Shown piece after piece: positions 26,315-36,317 of a stretch of DNA of 64,000 nucleotides. A program made the translations under genes and the position numbers. The stretch is from assembly GCF_900172325.1 (NCBI RefSeq), contig NZ_FWFR01000001.1, positions 1,876,335 to 1,940,334 of the forward strand. The letters run 5' to 3'. The notes under the pieces were generated by a model. The model ran no database searches, was not told where the DNA came from, and saw only the letters and a list, made by a program, of their open reading frames with translations. This DNA is from Oceanibacterium hippocampi (GTDB taxonomy: Bacteria; Pseudomonadota; Alphaproteobacteria; Sneathiellales; Sneathiellaceae). How positions within the stretch are numbered: the first letter of the stretch is position 1; every line of letters begins with the position of its first letter.

Positions 26315-26836
26315 ATGGCCACCGCCAAGAAGAATTCCACCGAGACCGTCACCGGCAACTTCGAAGAGATCGTCGAAGCCGGCAAGGAGACCATCGAGAG
26401 CGCCATCAAGGCCGGCACCGAAGCCGCCTCTGGCCAGTATCAGAAGGCCTTTGCCGTGAGCCAGGAGAGCCTTGACGCCACTGTCCGCGCCTATTCGGAC
26501 ATTGCCGGCGTGAACAAGGAGCAGCTCGAGGCCGTCGTCGCCGCCGGCAAGCTTGCCGCCGAGGGCGGTGAGAAGGTCAACGCCGAGATCCTGTCGATGA
26601 CCCGCACCGCGGTCGACGACTATTTCACGCTCGCCCGTTCGCTGGTCGGCGTGAAGACCGTCAAGGAGGCTTTCGAGCTCCAGAGCGCCTTCGCGAAGAA
26701 TGTCTACGAGTCCTATGTCCAGGGCGCGACCCGCATCTCCAGCCTCGGCGTCGAGGTTGCGCAGGCTGCGGTCGAGCCGATGGGCAAGCAGTTCACCGCG
26801 TCGGTCGAGAAGTTCATGAAGCCGATGTCGGCCTGA
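26315..26836 (+). CDS. Phasin family protein
   Basis: 173 residues from an ATG preceded by GAGAGGAA. It is almost fully helical and amphipathic, with the phasin_2 pattern (NFEEIVEAGKETIESAIKAG, LDATVRAYSDIAGVNKEQLEA, LVGVKTVKEAFELQSAFAK, YVQGATRISSLGVEVAQ). Phasins coat polyhydroxyalkanoate granules; no PHA synthase gene is in the window. It is monocistronic, with a strong promoter and a strong terminator. Confidence 0.92.
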   Translation: MATAKKNSTETVTGNFEEIVEAGKETIESAIKAGTEAASGQYQKAFAVSQESLDATVRAYSDIAGVNKEQLEAVVAAGKLAAEGGEKVNAEILSMTRTAVDDYFTLARSLVGVKTVKEAFELQSAFAKNVYESYVQGATRISSLGVEVAQAAVEPMGKQFTASVEKFMKPMSA

Positions 26837-26944
26837 ACGAGCCGACCGTCGGGCGGTCCGGCCGCCGGCATGTCGCGTAGCGCAACAGTCGCGTTTGACA
26901 TGCCGTCCCGGTCCCGATGAGCACCGAGTACGAGTAGTGTTGGA

Positions 26945-26983
26945 GAAGGCCCGGCCCGCGAGGACCGGGCCTTCTTCGTTTTC
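26945..26983 (+). terminator. Rho-independent terminator downstream of the phasin gene
   Basis: A 10-base perfect stem, GAAGGCCCGG (26945-26954) with CCGGGCCTTC (26965-26974), a 10-base loop, then TTCGTTTTC. It is about 110 bases after the phasin stop and isolates it from clpS. Confidence 0.8.
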
Positions 26984-27114
26984 AGCGCGGCGGATCGCGG
27001 CCGGGAAGGTCCGCTTTTCGCCTTTTCGGGATCGGGCAGCGGCAGGGTCTTTTATTCGCGCGGCTGAATCCGATATCCTATGCAGACAGTACCCGGGGAT
27101 CGGCGTTTCGACTG

Positions 27115-27441
27115 ATGAGTGACGACAAGCAGAACGGGCAGCAGGGCAACCAGATCGGGGTTGTCACCAAGACGCGTCCGAAGGTCAAGAAACCTTCGAT
27201 GTGGCGGGTGATGCTGCTCAACGACGACTTCACGCCGATGGAGTTCGTCGTCTATGTGCTGGAGCGCTTTTTTCACAAGGGTCGTGAGGAAGCCACCCAG
27301 ATCATGTTGCATGTACACCAGAAAGGTGTCGGAATATGCGGAGTGTTTCCTTACGAGGTCGCTGAAACGAAGGTCATGCAGGTGATCGATTTCGCTCGCC
27401 AGAATCAGCATCCCCTTCAATGCACAATGGAAAAAGAGTAG
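27115..27441 (+). CDS. clpS: ATP-dependent Clp protease adaptor ClpS
   Basis: 108 residues with the ClpS core: [25 protein letters not shown] (N-degron pocket with NDD), [20 protein letters not shown] and a flexible N-terminus that engages ClpA. It delivers N-end-rule substrates to ClpAP. It directly precedes clpA, sharing one base with it. Confidence 0.97.
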   Translation: MSDDKQNGQQGNQIGVVTKTRPKVKKPSMWRVMLLNDDFTPMEFVVYVLERFFHKGREEATQIMLHVHQKGVGICGVFPYEVAETKVMQVIDFARQNQHPLQCTMEKE

Positions 27442-29810
27442 TGCCTTCATTCTCGAAGACCCTGGAGCAGAGCCTCCACCGCGCGATGGCGCTGGCGACG
27501 GAACGTCGGCACGAACTGGCGACGCTCGAGCATCTCTTGCTCGCGCTCACCGAGGACCAGGACGCGATGGCGGTCATGCGCGCCTGCAATGTCGACATCG
27601 ACAAGCTGCGCGAGGCGCTGACCCAGTTCCTGAACGGGGAACTCGACGATCTCGCCACCGCCTCCTTCGAGGAGGCGCGACCGACGCTGTCCTTCCAGCG
27701 GGTCGTGCAGCGGGCGCTCATCCATGTCCAGTCCTCGGGCCGGGAGGAAGTGACCGGTTCCAACGTGCTGGTCGCGATCTTCGCCGAGCGCGAGAGCCAC
27801 GCCGCCTTTTTCCTGCAGCAGCAGAACATGACCCGCTACGACGCGGTCCGCTACATCAGCCACGGCATCGCCAAGGCGCCGGGCATGAGCGTGCAGCGCC
27901 CGGTGCGCGGCTCCGAGGGTGACGACGACAAGGGCGGCGAGAGCGGCCCGGCCGGACCCGAGCCCGATGCCGAGATGCCGGCCGAGGAGCGCGAGACGCC
28001 GGAGGCGCTGGCCGCCTATTGCGTCGACCTCAACCGCAAGGCCCGCGATGGCAAGATCGATCCGCTGATCGGCCGCGAGAAGGAGATCGAGCGGACCATC
28101 CAGGTGCTCTGCCGGCGCTCGAAGAACAATCCGCTCTATGTCGGCGATCCGGGGGTCGGCAAGACGGCGATCGCCGAGGGCCTGGCCCGGCGCATCGTCA
28201 ACGGCGAGGTGCCGGAGGTTCTGGCCAACGCCACCATCTTCGCCCTCGACATGGGTTCGCTGCTCGCCGGCACGCGCTACCGCGGCGATTTCGAGGAGCG
28301 GCTGAAATCCGTTCTCTCCGAACTCGAGACGATCGAGGGCGCGATCCTGTTCATCGACGAGATGCACACGGTGATCGGCGCCGGGGCGACCTCGGGCGGC
28401 GCGATGGATGCCTCGAACCTGCTCAAGCCGGCGCTCGCCGGCGGCATCCTGCGCTGCATGGGCTCGACCACCTACAAGGAATATCGCGGCTATATCGAGA
28501 AGGACCGGGCGCTGCTCCGGCGCTTCCAGAAGATCGACGTGAACGAGCCGACGCCGGACGACGCGGTCAAGATCCTGCAGGGCCTGAAGCCCTATTTCGA
28601 GTCCTATCACAACATCCGCTACACCAACGACGCGATCCGCACCGCCGTCGAGCTGTCGGCCCGTTACATCAACGACCGCAAGCTGCCCGACAAGGCGATC
28701 GACGTGATCGACGAGGTCGGCGCCGCGCAGATGCTGAAGCCGGAAAGCCGCCGGAAGAAGGTCATCGGGGTCCGCGACGTCGAGGATATCGTCGCCAAGA
28801 TCGCCCGCATCCCGGCGAAGAACGTCTCGCGCCAGGACAGCGCCAACCTGCGCAGCCTGGACACCGACCTGAAGCGCGTCGTGTTCGGCCAGGACGCTGC
28901 GATCGACGCGCTGTCGAGCGCTATCAAGCTCGCTCGCGCCGGCCTGCGCGAGCCGGAAAAGCCGATCGGCAGCTACCTCTTCTCCGGCCCGACCGGCGTC
29001 GGCAAGACCGAGGTCGCGCGCCAGCTCGCCGCCATCCAGTCGGTCGAGCTGATCCGCTTCGACATGTCGGAATACATGGAGCGGCATACCGTCAGCCGCC
29101 TGATCGGCGCCCCGCCGGGCTATGTCGGTTTCGACCAGGGCGGCCTGCTGACCGACGCGATCGACCAGAACCCGCATTGCGTGCTGCTGCTCGACGAGAT
29201 CGAGAAGGCCCATCCGGACCTGTTCAACATCCTCCTGCAGGTCATGGATCACGGCAAGCTGACCGACCATAACGGCAAGCAGATCGACTTCCGGAACGTC
29301 ATCCTGATCATGACGACCAATGCCGGCGCCGCCGAGATGAACAAGAAGGCGATCGGTTTCGGCCGGGAGGAGCGGACCGGCGAGGACGAGGAGGCGATCA
29401 AGCGCCTGTTCACGCCGGAGTTCCGCAACCGGCTGGACGCGGTCATCCCCTTCGCGGCGCTCGCGCCCGACATCGTCGCCCGCGTGGTCGACAAGTTCGT
29501 CCTCCAGCTCGAGGCGCAGCTCGCCGACCGGAACGTCACGATCCAGCTGTCCGACGCGGCCCGCGAATGGCTCGCCGAGCGCGGCTACGATCCGCTTTAC
29601 GGCGCGCGTCCGCTGTCCCGGGTGATCCAGGAGCATATCAAGAAGCCGCTGGCGGAAGAGCTCCTGTTCGGCAAGCTGGAGAAGGGCGGCCATGTGACGG
29701 TCGGCTTCGACGGCGAGAAGCTCACCTTCGAGCTCGAGGCCGCCAGCCCGCCCAAGGGCAAGCGCGGCGGCGGCGGGACGCCGAAGAAGGAACCGGCGCT
29801 GGTCGACTGA
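27441..29810 (+). CDS. clpA: ATP-dependent Clp protease ATP-binding subunit ClpA
   Basis: 789 residues starting at the GTG that shares its first base with the clpS TAG stop. This start gives the family N-terminus [15 protein letters not shown]; an in-frame ATG at 27420 inside clpS is less likely. Repeat N-domain, then AAA-1 with Walker A GDPGVGKT and AAA-2 with [22 protein letters not shown] and sensor/arginine residues. It unfolds substrates for ClpP in the cytoplasm. An acidic linker (residues about 155-180) separates the N-domain from AAA-1. Confidence 0.97.
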   Translation: MPSFSKTLEQSLHRAMALATERRHELATLEHLLLALTEDQDAMAVMRACNVDIDKLREALTQFLNGELDDLATASFEEARPTLSFQRVVQRALIHVQSSGREEVTGSNVLVAIFAERESHAAFFLQQQNMTRYDAVRYISHGIAKAPGMSVQRPVRGSEGDDDKGGESGPAGPEPDAEMPAEERETPEALAAYCVDLNRKARDGKIDPLIGREKEIERTIQVLCRRSKNNPLYVGDPGVGKTAIAEGLARRIVNGEVPEVLANATIFALDMGSLLAGTRYRGDFEERLKSVLSELETIEGAILFIDEMHTVIGAGATSGGAMDASNLLKPALAGGILRCMGSTTYKEYRGYIEKDRALLRRFQKIDVNEPTPDDAVKILQGLKPYFESYHNIRYTNDAIRTAVELSARYINDRKLPDKAIDVIDEVGAAQMLKPESRRKKVIGVRDVEDIVAKIARIPAKNVSRQDSANLRSLDTDLKRVVFGQDAAIDALSSAIKLARAGLREPEKPIGSYLFSGPTGVGKTEVARQLAAIQSVELIRFDMSEYMERHTVSRLIGAPPGYVGFDQGGLLTDAIDQNPHCVLLLDEIEKAHPDLFNILLQVMDHGKLTDHNGKQIDFRNVILIMTTNAGAAEMNKKAIGFGREERTGEDEEAIKRLFTPEFRNRLDAVIPFAALAPDIVARVVDKFVLQLEAQLADRNVTIQLSDAAREWLAERGYDPLYGARPLSRVIQEHIKKPLAEELLFGKLEKGGHVTVGFDGEKLTFELEAASPPKGKRGGGGTPKKEPALVD

Positions 29811-29832
29811 CCGGCCGGCGCACCGTCCGGCG

Positions 29833-30396
29833 ATGACCGAGGCCGGCATCACGATCGGGCGCGCGACCGGGGACGACCTCGGCATCCTCGCCGGGATCGA
29901 GCGCGACGGTGCCCAGCTCTATCGGGCCATCGGCTACGATTTCTGCGCCGACGGCCCGGTCCGCGAACCCCATGAACATGCCCGGGCGCTCAACGAGGGA
30001 ACGATCCTCGTTGCCCGGACGGACACGGGCCATGGCGAGGCGGAGGGGCCCGTCGCCTTCGCCATGCTCTGGCCCTGCGACGGCCGCGCCCATCTGGCCG
30101 AGTTGTCGGTCCGTCTCGCCTGGCAGAACCGGGGCGTCGGTCGCCGGCTGCTCGACGGCGCGGAAGCCTGGGCCAGGACCGCGGGCTACCCGGAAATCAC
30201 CCTGACGACCTTTCGCGATGTCGCCTGGAATGCGCCGGTCTATGCGCGCCGGGGCTACCGCGTTTTCGTGCCCGGGCTGGAGCGGCCGGCGCTGCGCGCG
30301 GTCATTGCTGAGGAGGCCGGGGCCGGCTTTCATGTCCGGCCGCGTGTCGTCATGGCGAAGCGGCTCAGCGTGTCCGCTTCCGCGTGTGATAGGTGA
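29833..30396 (+). CDS. GNAT family N-acetyltransferase
   Basis: 187 residues; the start ITIGRATGDDLGILAGIE and the acetyl-CoA loop LAWQNRGVGRRLLDGAEAWA (Q/RxxGxG/A) are clear, with NAPVYARRGYR near the end. The acceptor is unknown. It lies 22 bases after clpA, so read-through is possible, and its last 32 bases overlap the convergent DUF1801 gene. Confidence 0.85.
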   Translation: MTEAGITIGRATGDDLGILAGIERDGAQLYRAIGYDFCADGPVREPHEHARALNEGTILVARTDTGHGEAEGPVAFAMLWPCDGRAHLAELSVRLAWQNRGVGRRLLDGAEAWARTAGYPEITLTTFRDVAWNAPVYARRGYRVFVPGLERPALRAVIAEEAGAGFHVRPRVVMAKRLSVSASACDR

Positions 30397-30817
30397 GCGC
30401 GAGCGCGATGCAGTGGCCGAGTTCGGCCACCGGGAGCGGCTTGCCGGCGGGCAGCAGGATCGCCCGCTTGCCCTCGAAGGCGAGGCGGTCGCCGTATAGT
30501 TCCCGATAGGTCGCGATCAGGTCGGTCGCGCAATGGCAATACAGTGCGATCCCGCCCGAGCCGTCCTTGCGGCGGTCGATGCGGATCGTCGAGCCGCTTT
30601 TCGTCAGGCTCGTGAGATAGGCCGGCTGACCCCACTTCAGCGTTTCGCCGAGCGGGCCGACGCCCCCGGTCCGGGCCGCCGTCGCGAAGATCAGCCGACG
30701 GAGCGCCAGCAGCTCGCCGCGGACATCATCGGGAAACTCGGCAAAGGCGGTCGCGACGGCCGGCTCGGCGAAGGGCGGATCGCCATCCGCCATCGTGTCC
30801 GCCGCGGCCCGGGTCAT
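30365..30817 (-). CDS. DUF1801 domain-containing protein
   Basis: 150 residues from an ATG that overlaps the stop of the upstream MFS gene (ATGA); an internal ATG eight codons later is an alternative. GPLGETLKWGQPAYLT and the later GIALYCHCATDLIATYREL match the YdhG/DUF1801 fold, a small SCP2-like domain of unknown function. It is coupled to the MFS transporter. Confidence 0.75.
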   Translation of the reverse strand: MTRAAADTMADGDPPFAEPAVATAFAEFPDDVRGELLALRRLIFATAARTGGVGPLGETLKWGQPAYLTSLTKSGSTIRIDRRKDGSGGIALYCHCATDLIATYRELYGDRLAFEGKRAILLPAGKPLPVAELGHCIALALTYHTRKRTR

Positions 30818-32151
30818 CCGGCCGGATTGGGCCGGTCGGGGCCTTTCGGCGGCGGCGAGGAGGGGCCCGGCTTGCCCGGCGGCACGGGCGGCTGGGACGG
30901 CGGCGACGGATCGTCCGCGCCGTCGGCGCCGTCCAGCATCGGATCGACGTTCGACAGGGTCTGCGCCATGATGATCGATTCGGTGAACGGCTGGCGCTCT
31001 TCCTCGGTGACCTTCGGGCGGAGCCGCATCCGGTAGAGCGTGAAGATCGCCATCAGCACGTGAATGGTCGCGGTATAGCCGAACAGGGCGTCCGGCGAGA
31101 TCACGCGCATCAGCGACGAGGCGAGCATCGGCCCGATCACCGCGCCGCCGGCGAAGACCAGCAGCAGGCCGCTCGAGGCCTCGACGAAGCCATTCGCCTC
31201 GACATGGTCGTTCATGTGCGCGGCGGCCAGCGAATAGAGCGGGAAGGCGGCGGTGCCGAACAGGAAGCCGGCGGCGAGCAGCGCGCGCGGCCAGTAGAGC
31301 CCGGTCAGGACCAGGGCGACACCGGCCAGTGCGGCGATCGTGCAGGCCAGCACGATGACGATGCGCCGGTCGGTATGGTCCGACAGCTTGCCGAACGGCC
31401 ATTGCCCGATCGCCCCGGCCAGCACGCAGACGCTCATGAAGATCGCGATCGCGCCGGTGCCCATCCCGGTTCGCTGGCCGAACAGCGGCGCCAGCGCCCA
31501 GAAGGAGCCGTTGGCCAGCCCGACCGCGATCGCGCCGGCGAAGCCGACCGGCGAGATCCGCCAGAGATGGGCGAGGCGGACCTTGACGGTCAGGATCGGC
31601 GCCGGCGCCTCGGCCGTGGTCATCGCGACCGGGACGGCGGCCAGCGACACCAGGATCGAGGCGAGTGCGAACAGCGCGAAGCTTTCCGGCGAGACGATCG
31701 TCAGGATGAGTTGGCCGATGGTGATGACGGTCAGGTTGATGATCGTGTAGACCGAGAAGACGGCGCCGCGCGTCTTGTTCGTCGCCTTCTCGTTGAGCCA
31801 GCTCTCGATCACCATGTAGAGGACGGCGAAGCAGAAGCCGGTGGCGCCACGGGCGATCCACCAGATCGCCGGGACCAGCAGCACCGCGTGGATGAGCGCC
31901 GTCGTGGAGGCGATCGCGACCATCGCGGTGAAGGTCCGGATGTGCCCGGCGCGGCGGACCAGCAGCGGCCCGATCAGGCAGCCGGCGCCGAAGCCGAAGA
32001 AATAGGACGAACCGAGGATGCCGATGGAGAGCGCCGAGAAATTTTCGATGCCGGCGCGGACCGGCAGCAGCGTGCCCTGGAGGCCGTTGCCCATCAACAG
32101 GATGGCGACACTAAGGAGTACGGCGGAGACCGGGGCAATGGCTGAACGCAT
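30814..32151 (-). CDS. MFS transporter with proline-rich C-terminal tail
   Basis: 445 residues from ATG 32151, chosen because the first membrane segment (VSAVLLSVAILLMGNGLQGTLL) begins ten residues later. About 12 membrane segments; the loop 2-3 region LIGPLLVRRAGHIRTF is MFS-like, and the subgroup resembles the YcaD type. The C-terminus ends in a cytoplasmic proline-rich stretch (PSPPSQPPVPPGKPGPSSPP). The substrate is unknown. Confidence 0.87.
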   Translation of the reverse strand: MRSAIAPVSAVLLSVAILLMGNGLQGTLLPVRAGIENFSALSIGILGSSYFFGFGAGCLIGPLLVRRAGHIRTFTAMVAIASTTALIHAVLLVPAIWWIARGATGFCFAVLYMVIESWLNEKATNKTRGAVFSVYTIINLTVITIGQLILTIVSPESFALFALASILVSLAAVPVAMTTAEAPAPILTVKVRLAHLWRISPVGFAGAIAVGLANGSFWALAPLFGQRTGMGTGAIAIFMSVCVLAGAIGQWPFGKLSDHTDRRIVIVLACTIAALAGVALVLTGLYWPRALLAAGFLFGTAAFPLYSLAAAHMNDHVEANGFVEASSGLLLVFAGGAVIGPMLASSLMRVISPDALFGYTATIHVLMAIFTLYRMRLRPKVTEEERQPFTESIIMAQTLSNVDPMLDGADGADDPSPPSQPPVPPGKPGPSSPPPKGPDRPNPAG

Positions 32152-32345
32152 GAAGGACCGGGGCTTCTTCGAAAGGCCTGGGCGAGGGGCGGGTGAAGGC
32201 GCGGGGCGACGGCTCCCGTCTCGGCGCGACGCGCGGCTCCGTGCCGCGCCGGGTTCGTATCCCACGATATCGTGGCGACCCCTACATGGAAAGGCCCGGT
32301 CATGCCAGAATAACCTGACCAGGCGACGACAAGGGGCTGGAACGA

Positions 32346-33332
32346 ATGGGTGACGAGCAGAACATGCGGCGTATCTTCCGCTTCGACGGCGCCGGGCAGG
32401 GCCGGCCGGTCACGCCGGAGGACGTGGCGGCGCGGGGCCCCGACGGTGGCTGGTACTGGGTCCATGCGAGCCGCGATGCGACCGGCCTTGCCGACTGGCT
32501 GCACCGGGATCTCGGGCTGCCCCGCCCGATCATCGCCGCGCTGGTGGCCGAGGAAACCCGGCCCCGCTGCACGGCCATGGGGGCCGGCGTGCTGCTCATC
32601 CTGCGTGGCGTCAATCTCAACCCCGGCGCCGATCCCGAGGACATGGTATCGCTCCGCCTCTGGATCGAGAAGGACCGGGTGATCTCGATTCGCCTGCGCC
32701 GCCTGCTCGCGGTCGCGGCCCTGACCGAGGAGATCGAGGCCGGCCTGCTGGTCCGCAGCCCGCTCGACCTGATCGCCTTGCTCAGCGACGGGCTGGTCGA
32801 CCGCATGGGCCCGGTGCTCGACGGCATCGACGACCGGCTCGACGAGTTGGAGGACCGCATCATCGAGGACCAGGGCAGCGACCTGCGGGGCGAGCTTTCC
32901 CACCTGCGCCGCCAGGCGATCATCCTGCGCCGCTACATCGCGCCCCAGCGCGAGGCGCTGATGCAGCTTCTCACCTATGGCTCGACCAATGGCACGCTGG
33001 TGACCGAGGAGGGGGTGCGCGACCGGATCCGCGAGACCGCCGACAAGGTGACGCGCTACACCGAGGATCTCGACGCCGCCCGCGAACGCGCCGCCGTGGT
33101 CCACGAGGAACTCGGCAACCGGCTGTCCGAGCGGATGAATCGCAACATGTACGTGCTGTCGCTGGTCGCCGGGCTGTTCCTGCCGCTCGGCTTCCTGACC
33201 GGGCTGCTCGGCATCAACGTCGGCGGTGTCCCGGGGGTCGAGACGCCCTGGGCCTTCACCGCCGTCGTCGTTGCCATGGTGGTCGCCGGAATCGTCGAGA
33301 TCTGGCTGTTCAAGCGCCTGAAATGGCTGTGA
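32346..33332 (+). CDS. zntB: ZntB-type CorA-family divalent cation transporter
   Basis: 328 residues. A large cytoplasmic N-terminal domain with a long helix is followed by two C-terminal membrane segments (about 265-285 and 300-320). The GxN selectivity motif is in GFLTGLLGINVGGVPG, the form typical of ZntB zinc transporters rather than the MPEL-bearing CorA. It is divergent from the MFS gene. Confidence 0.88.
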   Translation: MGDEQNMRRIFRFDGAGQGRPVTPEDVAARGPDGGWYWVHASRDATGLADWLHRDLGLPRPIIAALVAEETRPRCTAMGAGVLLILRGVNLNPGADPEDMVSLRLWIEKDRVISIRLRRLLAVAALTEEIEAGLLVRSPLDLIALLSDGLVDRMGPVLDGIDDRLDELEDRIIEDQGSDLRGELSHLRRQAIILRRYIAPQREALMQLLTYGSTNGTLVTEEGVRDRIRETADKVTRYTEDLDAARERAAVVHEELGNRLSERMNRNMYVLSLVAGLFLPLGFLTGLLGINVGGVPGVETPWAFTAVVVAMVVAGIVEIWLFKRLKWL

Positions 33333-33350
33333 CCGGCAGGCTCGGCGAGG

Positions 33351-33920
33351 CTACTCGACGACGCCGCTCTCGGGCAGCCGGGGGAAGGTGCTGTCGATCC
33401 GCTCGCGCAGCTCCGGCGGGCAGTCCTGGCCGGATTCGACGTATTTGCTGACCTGCTCGCCCATGAACTCGCCATGGATGAGCGACAGCAGGAACAGTTC
33501 GCGGTCGGTCATCTTGCGGCGATGCTTGCCGTAGACCAGCATCGGCAGGTAGCTGCGCTTGTAATCGAGCCCGCACCATTGCGTCGCGGCCGAGCGCATC
33601 GCGAAATAGATCGCCGCCCGGGCGTCGTCGGGGGTGAGCGGCGGATTGGCGAATTCCTCCGCGCTCGCCAGCCGGCACATGTCGTCGCCCTGGCAGAGTT
33701 CCGGCCGGATCGTCCTGAGCGCCTGCTGCAGCGCCTCGCGGGCCAGCGCCTCGGGGATCAGCTCGCGGATCTTCTCGTCAAGCTGGTCGTTGGCGGCCGC
33801 GCCGCCGTCGGCCGGGGCCTGGTTCTGCGCATGCGCGGGCGTGCCGGCCAGCAGCCCCGCCAGGGCCAGCAGGCAGGCGGCAGGGAGAAGGCGCCGGCGG
33901 CCCGGCGTGCCGCCGCTCAA
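33351..33920 (-). CDS. Secreted cysteine-containing protein of unknown function
   Basis: 189 residues read from a TTG whose last two bases lie in the TGA stop of the upstream PPOX gene (TTGA); no ATG or GTG gives the signal peptide. The N-terminus is a clear signal peptide (RRRLLPAACLLALAGLLAG, cleavage after TPAHA). The mature part has four cysteines (ELCQGDDMC, QWCGLDYKRS, QDCPPEL), suggesting disulfides in the periplasm. I recognise no family. It converges with zntB. Confidence 0.7.
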   Translation of the reverse strand: MSGGTPGRRRLLPAACLLALAGLLAGTPAHAQNQAPADGGAAANDQLDEKIRELIPEALAREALQQALRTIRPELCQGDDMCRLASAEEFANPPLTPDDARAAIYFAMRSAATQWCGLDYKRSYLPMLVYGKHRRKMTDRELFLLSLIHGEFMGEQVSKYVESGQDCPPELRERIDSTFPRLPESGVVE

Positions 33921-34555
33921 TAGAGCCGGTCCCGGATGCTCTCTTCCATCACCGCGTCCAGTTCGCTGACGCTCCGGCCGGTCTCGACCTGATCGGCCAG
34001 CATCTGCCCGAGCGTCGGGAAGTCGCCTTTCGCGACCCGGTAATCCTCGCCCCAGAGACGGCTCCGGATGAGCGCCTTGGCGCAATGCAGGTAGGCTTCC
34101 TCGACGGTCACCAGGATGCCGGAGAGCGGCGCCTTGCCGTTGACGGCGAGCGGCGCCAGTGCCTCCCCGTCGCGAACGATACGGGCCCAGCCGTTGACCC
34201 GGAGCGTCTCGTTGACGCCCGGGATGAAGAAGATCAGCCCGACCCGGGGATTGGCGAGGATGTTGCGCAGGCTGTCGAGGCGCTTGTTGCCCGGCCGGTC
34301 GGGGATCAGCAGCGTGTGGTCGTCGAGCACCTGAACGAAGCCCGGCGGATCGCCGCGCGGGCTGACGTCGGCCCGGCCCTCGGCATCGCTCGTCGCCATG
34401 CAGAGAAACGGCGATTGCGCGATGAAATTGCGGCAATGCTTCTCCAGCGCCGGCAATTGCTTGCGCCTGACGATCTCGGAGGGCTCGCCATAGGCCTCGC
34501 GCAGCGCCGCCTCGTCGGCGAAGGCGTCCGCCATCCCGTCCGGCTTCCGATCCAT
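33917..34555 (-). CDS. FMN-dependent PPOX-type flavoprotein (MSMEG_1061/DR2398 group)
   Basis: 212 residues, pyridoxamine-5'-phosphate-oxidase-like split barrel: FLCMATSDAEGRADVSPRGDPPGFVQV, LLIPDRPGNKRLDSLRNILANPRVGLIFF and the late GEDYR. Members bind FMN, and the substrate is generally unknown. The end of this gene overlaps the TTG start of the secreted protein gene. Confidence 0.85.
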   Translation of the reverse strand: MDRKPDGMADAFADEAALREAYGEPSEIVRRKQLPALEKHCRNFIAQSPFLCMATSDAEGRADVSPRGDPPGFVQVLDDHTLLIPDRPGNKRLDSLRNILANPRVGLIFFIPGVNETLRVNGWARIVRDGEALAPLAVNGKAPLSGILVTVEEAYLHCAKALIRSRLWGEDYRVAKGDFPTLGQMLADQVETGRSVSELDAVMEESIRDRLY

Positions 34556-34648
34556 CCCTGTCTCCCGCGTCGCATTCGGTCGGCGCAGTCTAGTGCAGCA
34601 TCCGCCGGCTTGGAAATGCCCGGATTGCCCGCGCCGGTCGAGGCGGCC

Positions 34649-35056
34649 TCAGCGCGGCGGCAGCCCCTCGAAGGCGGGCAGGCCGTCCGGAATATGGTTG
34701 AAGGCCTGCTTCCCGCTCGTGTAGATCGCCATCTGCTGGGCGCCGAACAGGGCCGGGTCGTCCAGCGTGCCGGCCTTGATGATGACCGCCTTCACGCCCG
34801 GCCGGCGGGTCAGGATCTGGGTGCCGCAGTCGCCGCAGAATTCCCGCGTTACCGCGTTTTCCAGGTCCGGCCTGGTGAAGGATTTCGGCGTCCCGCTGGT
34901 GTAGCGGAAGCCTTTCTCCGACAGCACCACGAACAGGTTCGGCGCCCCGCCCGAGAAATAGGCGCAGGGCCGGCAGTGGCATTCCGCCTTCATCCGGGGT
35001 TCCCCCTCGGCCACGTAGCGCAGCGCGCCGCAATAGCATCCGCCTTCGTAGGTCAT
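34649..35056 (-). CDS. GFA family (glutathione-dependent formaldehyde-activating enzyme-like) protein
   Basis: 135 residues; its ATG overlaps the DUF482 stop (ATGA). Zinc cysteines are arranged as in the family: GGCYCGALRY, ECHCRPCAYFSGG, EFCGDCGTQI. The founding member was described as joining formaldehyde to glutathione; for most members the reaction is unproven. Confidence 0.88.
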   Translation of the reverse strand: MTYEGGCYCGALRYVAEGEPRMKAECHCRPCAYFSGGAPNLFVVLSEKGFRYTSGTPKSFTRPDLENAVTREFCGDCGTQILTRRPGVKAVIIKAGTLDDPALFGAQQMAIYTSGKQAFNHIPDGLPAFEGLPPR

Positions 35057-36237
35057 TGTCCGCTCCCCTGATTGCCGCCCTTCCTGAACGGGCTGTGCTC
35101 GCCGAGATAGCTGATTTCCGCCTCGACCTCGCGCCGCTCGGCCGTGAGGAAGCGTTCGACCGCCTCGTGGAAGCCGGGATCGCGGAGCCAGTGCGCCGAC
35201 CAGGTCTTCACCGGGACATAGCCGCGGGCGAGCTTGTGCGGGCCCTGGGCCCCGGCCTCGACGCGGGCAAGGCGGTGCTCGATCGCGTAGTCGATGGCGC
35301 GGTAGTAGCAGGTCTCGAAATGCAGGAAGCGGTGGTCCTCGACGGCGCCCCAGTAGCGGCCGTAGAGCGCCTCGGTGCCGGCGAGGTTGAGGGCGCCGGC
35401 GATCGGCCGGCCGCCCCGGCTGACCAGCATCAGCACGACGCGATCGCCGAGCCGTTCGCCCAAGAGCGAGAAGAAGGTCCGGTTGAGATAGGGCGTGCCC
35501 CATTTGCGGTTGCCGGTATCGATGTAGAAATGGAAGAAGGCGTCCCAGTGTTCCTCGCGGATCCCGGCGCCTGTGAGCGTCTCGAAGGTGAAGGAGGGAT
35601 CCTGCGCCTCGCGCCGCTCCTTCCGGATCGCCTTGCGCTTGCGCGAGGCGAGATCGTCGAGGAAGTCGTCGAAGCGCGCGTAACCCCGGTTTTCCCAGTG
35701 GAACTGCTCCCCGTTCCGGAGCAGCAGGCCGAACTCGCCGAGCCGGCGCGCCTCGGCCTCCTCCGGGAAGGTGACGTGGAAGGACGAGACCTTGTGCCGC
35801 TCGGCGACCTGGAGCGCCGCGGCGATGAGCCCGCGTGACGCATCGCCGGCCGGCATGTCCGGGCGGACCATCAGGCGCGGCCCGGTCACCGGGGTGAAGG
35901 GGACGGCCGACTGCAGCTTCGGGTAATAGCGCCCGCCGGCCCGCTCGTAGGCATGCGCCCAGGCATGGTCGAAGACATATTCGCCGTAGGAATGGTTCTT
36001 CAGGTAAAGCGGCATGACCGCGGCGACGGTGCCGTCGGCGGCCTCGAGCGCCAGGTGCTGCGGCGCCCAGCCGGTCTCGGCCGAGACCGAGCCGGAATCC
36101 TCCAGCGCCCGGAGAAAGGCGTGCGAGACGAACGGATTGACCGACCCGGCGCAGGCGTCCCACGCGCCGGCATCGATCGCGCCGATATCCTCCACCACGC
36201 GCGCGGTGACGAACGCCGCCTCCGCATCACCCATCAC
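35053..36237 (-). CDS. FemAB-like GNAT protein (DUF482)
   Basis: 394 residues matching the DUF482 pattern: ACAGSVNPFVSHAFLRALEDSG at the start, PLYLKNHSYGEYVFDHAWAHAYERAGGRYYPKLQ, FTPVTGPRLMVRP, and YYRAIDYAIEH near the C-terminus. This peptidogalycan-like N-acyltransferase family is of unproven activity. It is coupled to the GFA gene. Confidence 0.87.
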   Translation of the reverse strand: MMGDAEAAFVTARVVEDIGAIDAGAWDACAGSVNPFVSHAFLRALEDSGSVSAETGWAPQHLALEAADGTVAAVMPLYLKNHSYGEYVFDHAWAHAYERAGGRYYPKLQSAVPFTPVTGPRLMVRPDMPAGDASRGLIAAALQVAERHKVSSFHVTFPEEAEARRLGEFGLLLRNGEQFHWENRGYARFDDFLDDLASRKRKAIRKERREAQDPSFTFETLTGAGIREEHWDAFFHFYIDTGNRKWGTPYLNRTFFSLLGERLGDRVVLMLVSRGGRPIAGALNLAGTEALYGRYWGAVEDHRFLHFETCYYRAIDYAIEHRLARVEAGAQGPHKLARGYVPVKTWSAHWLRDPGFHEAVERFLTAERREVEAEISYLGEHSPFRKGGNQGSGQ

Positions 36238-36317
36238 GCAACTCCCCGCTCGCGGGCCTCGCCCTCACGGGAACGAAGGTAGCGCCTGCGCGGGCAAGCG
36301 CAAGGGCAGGGGGCGCG

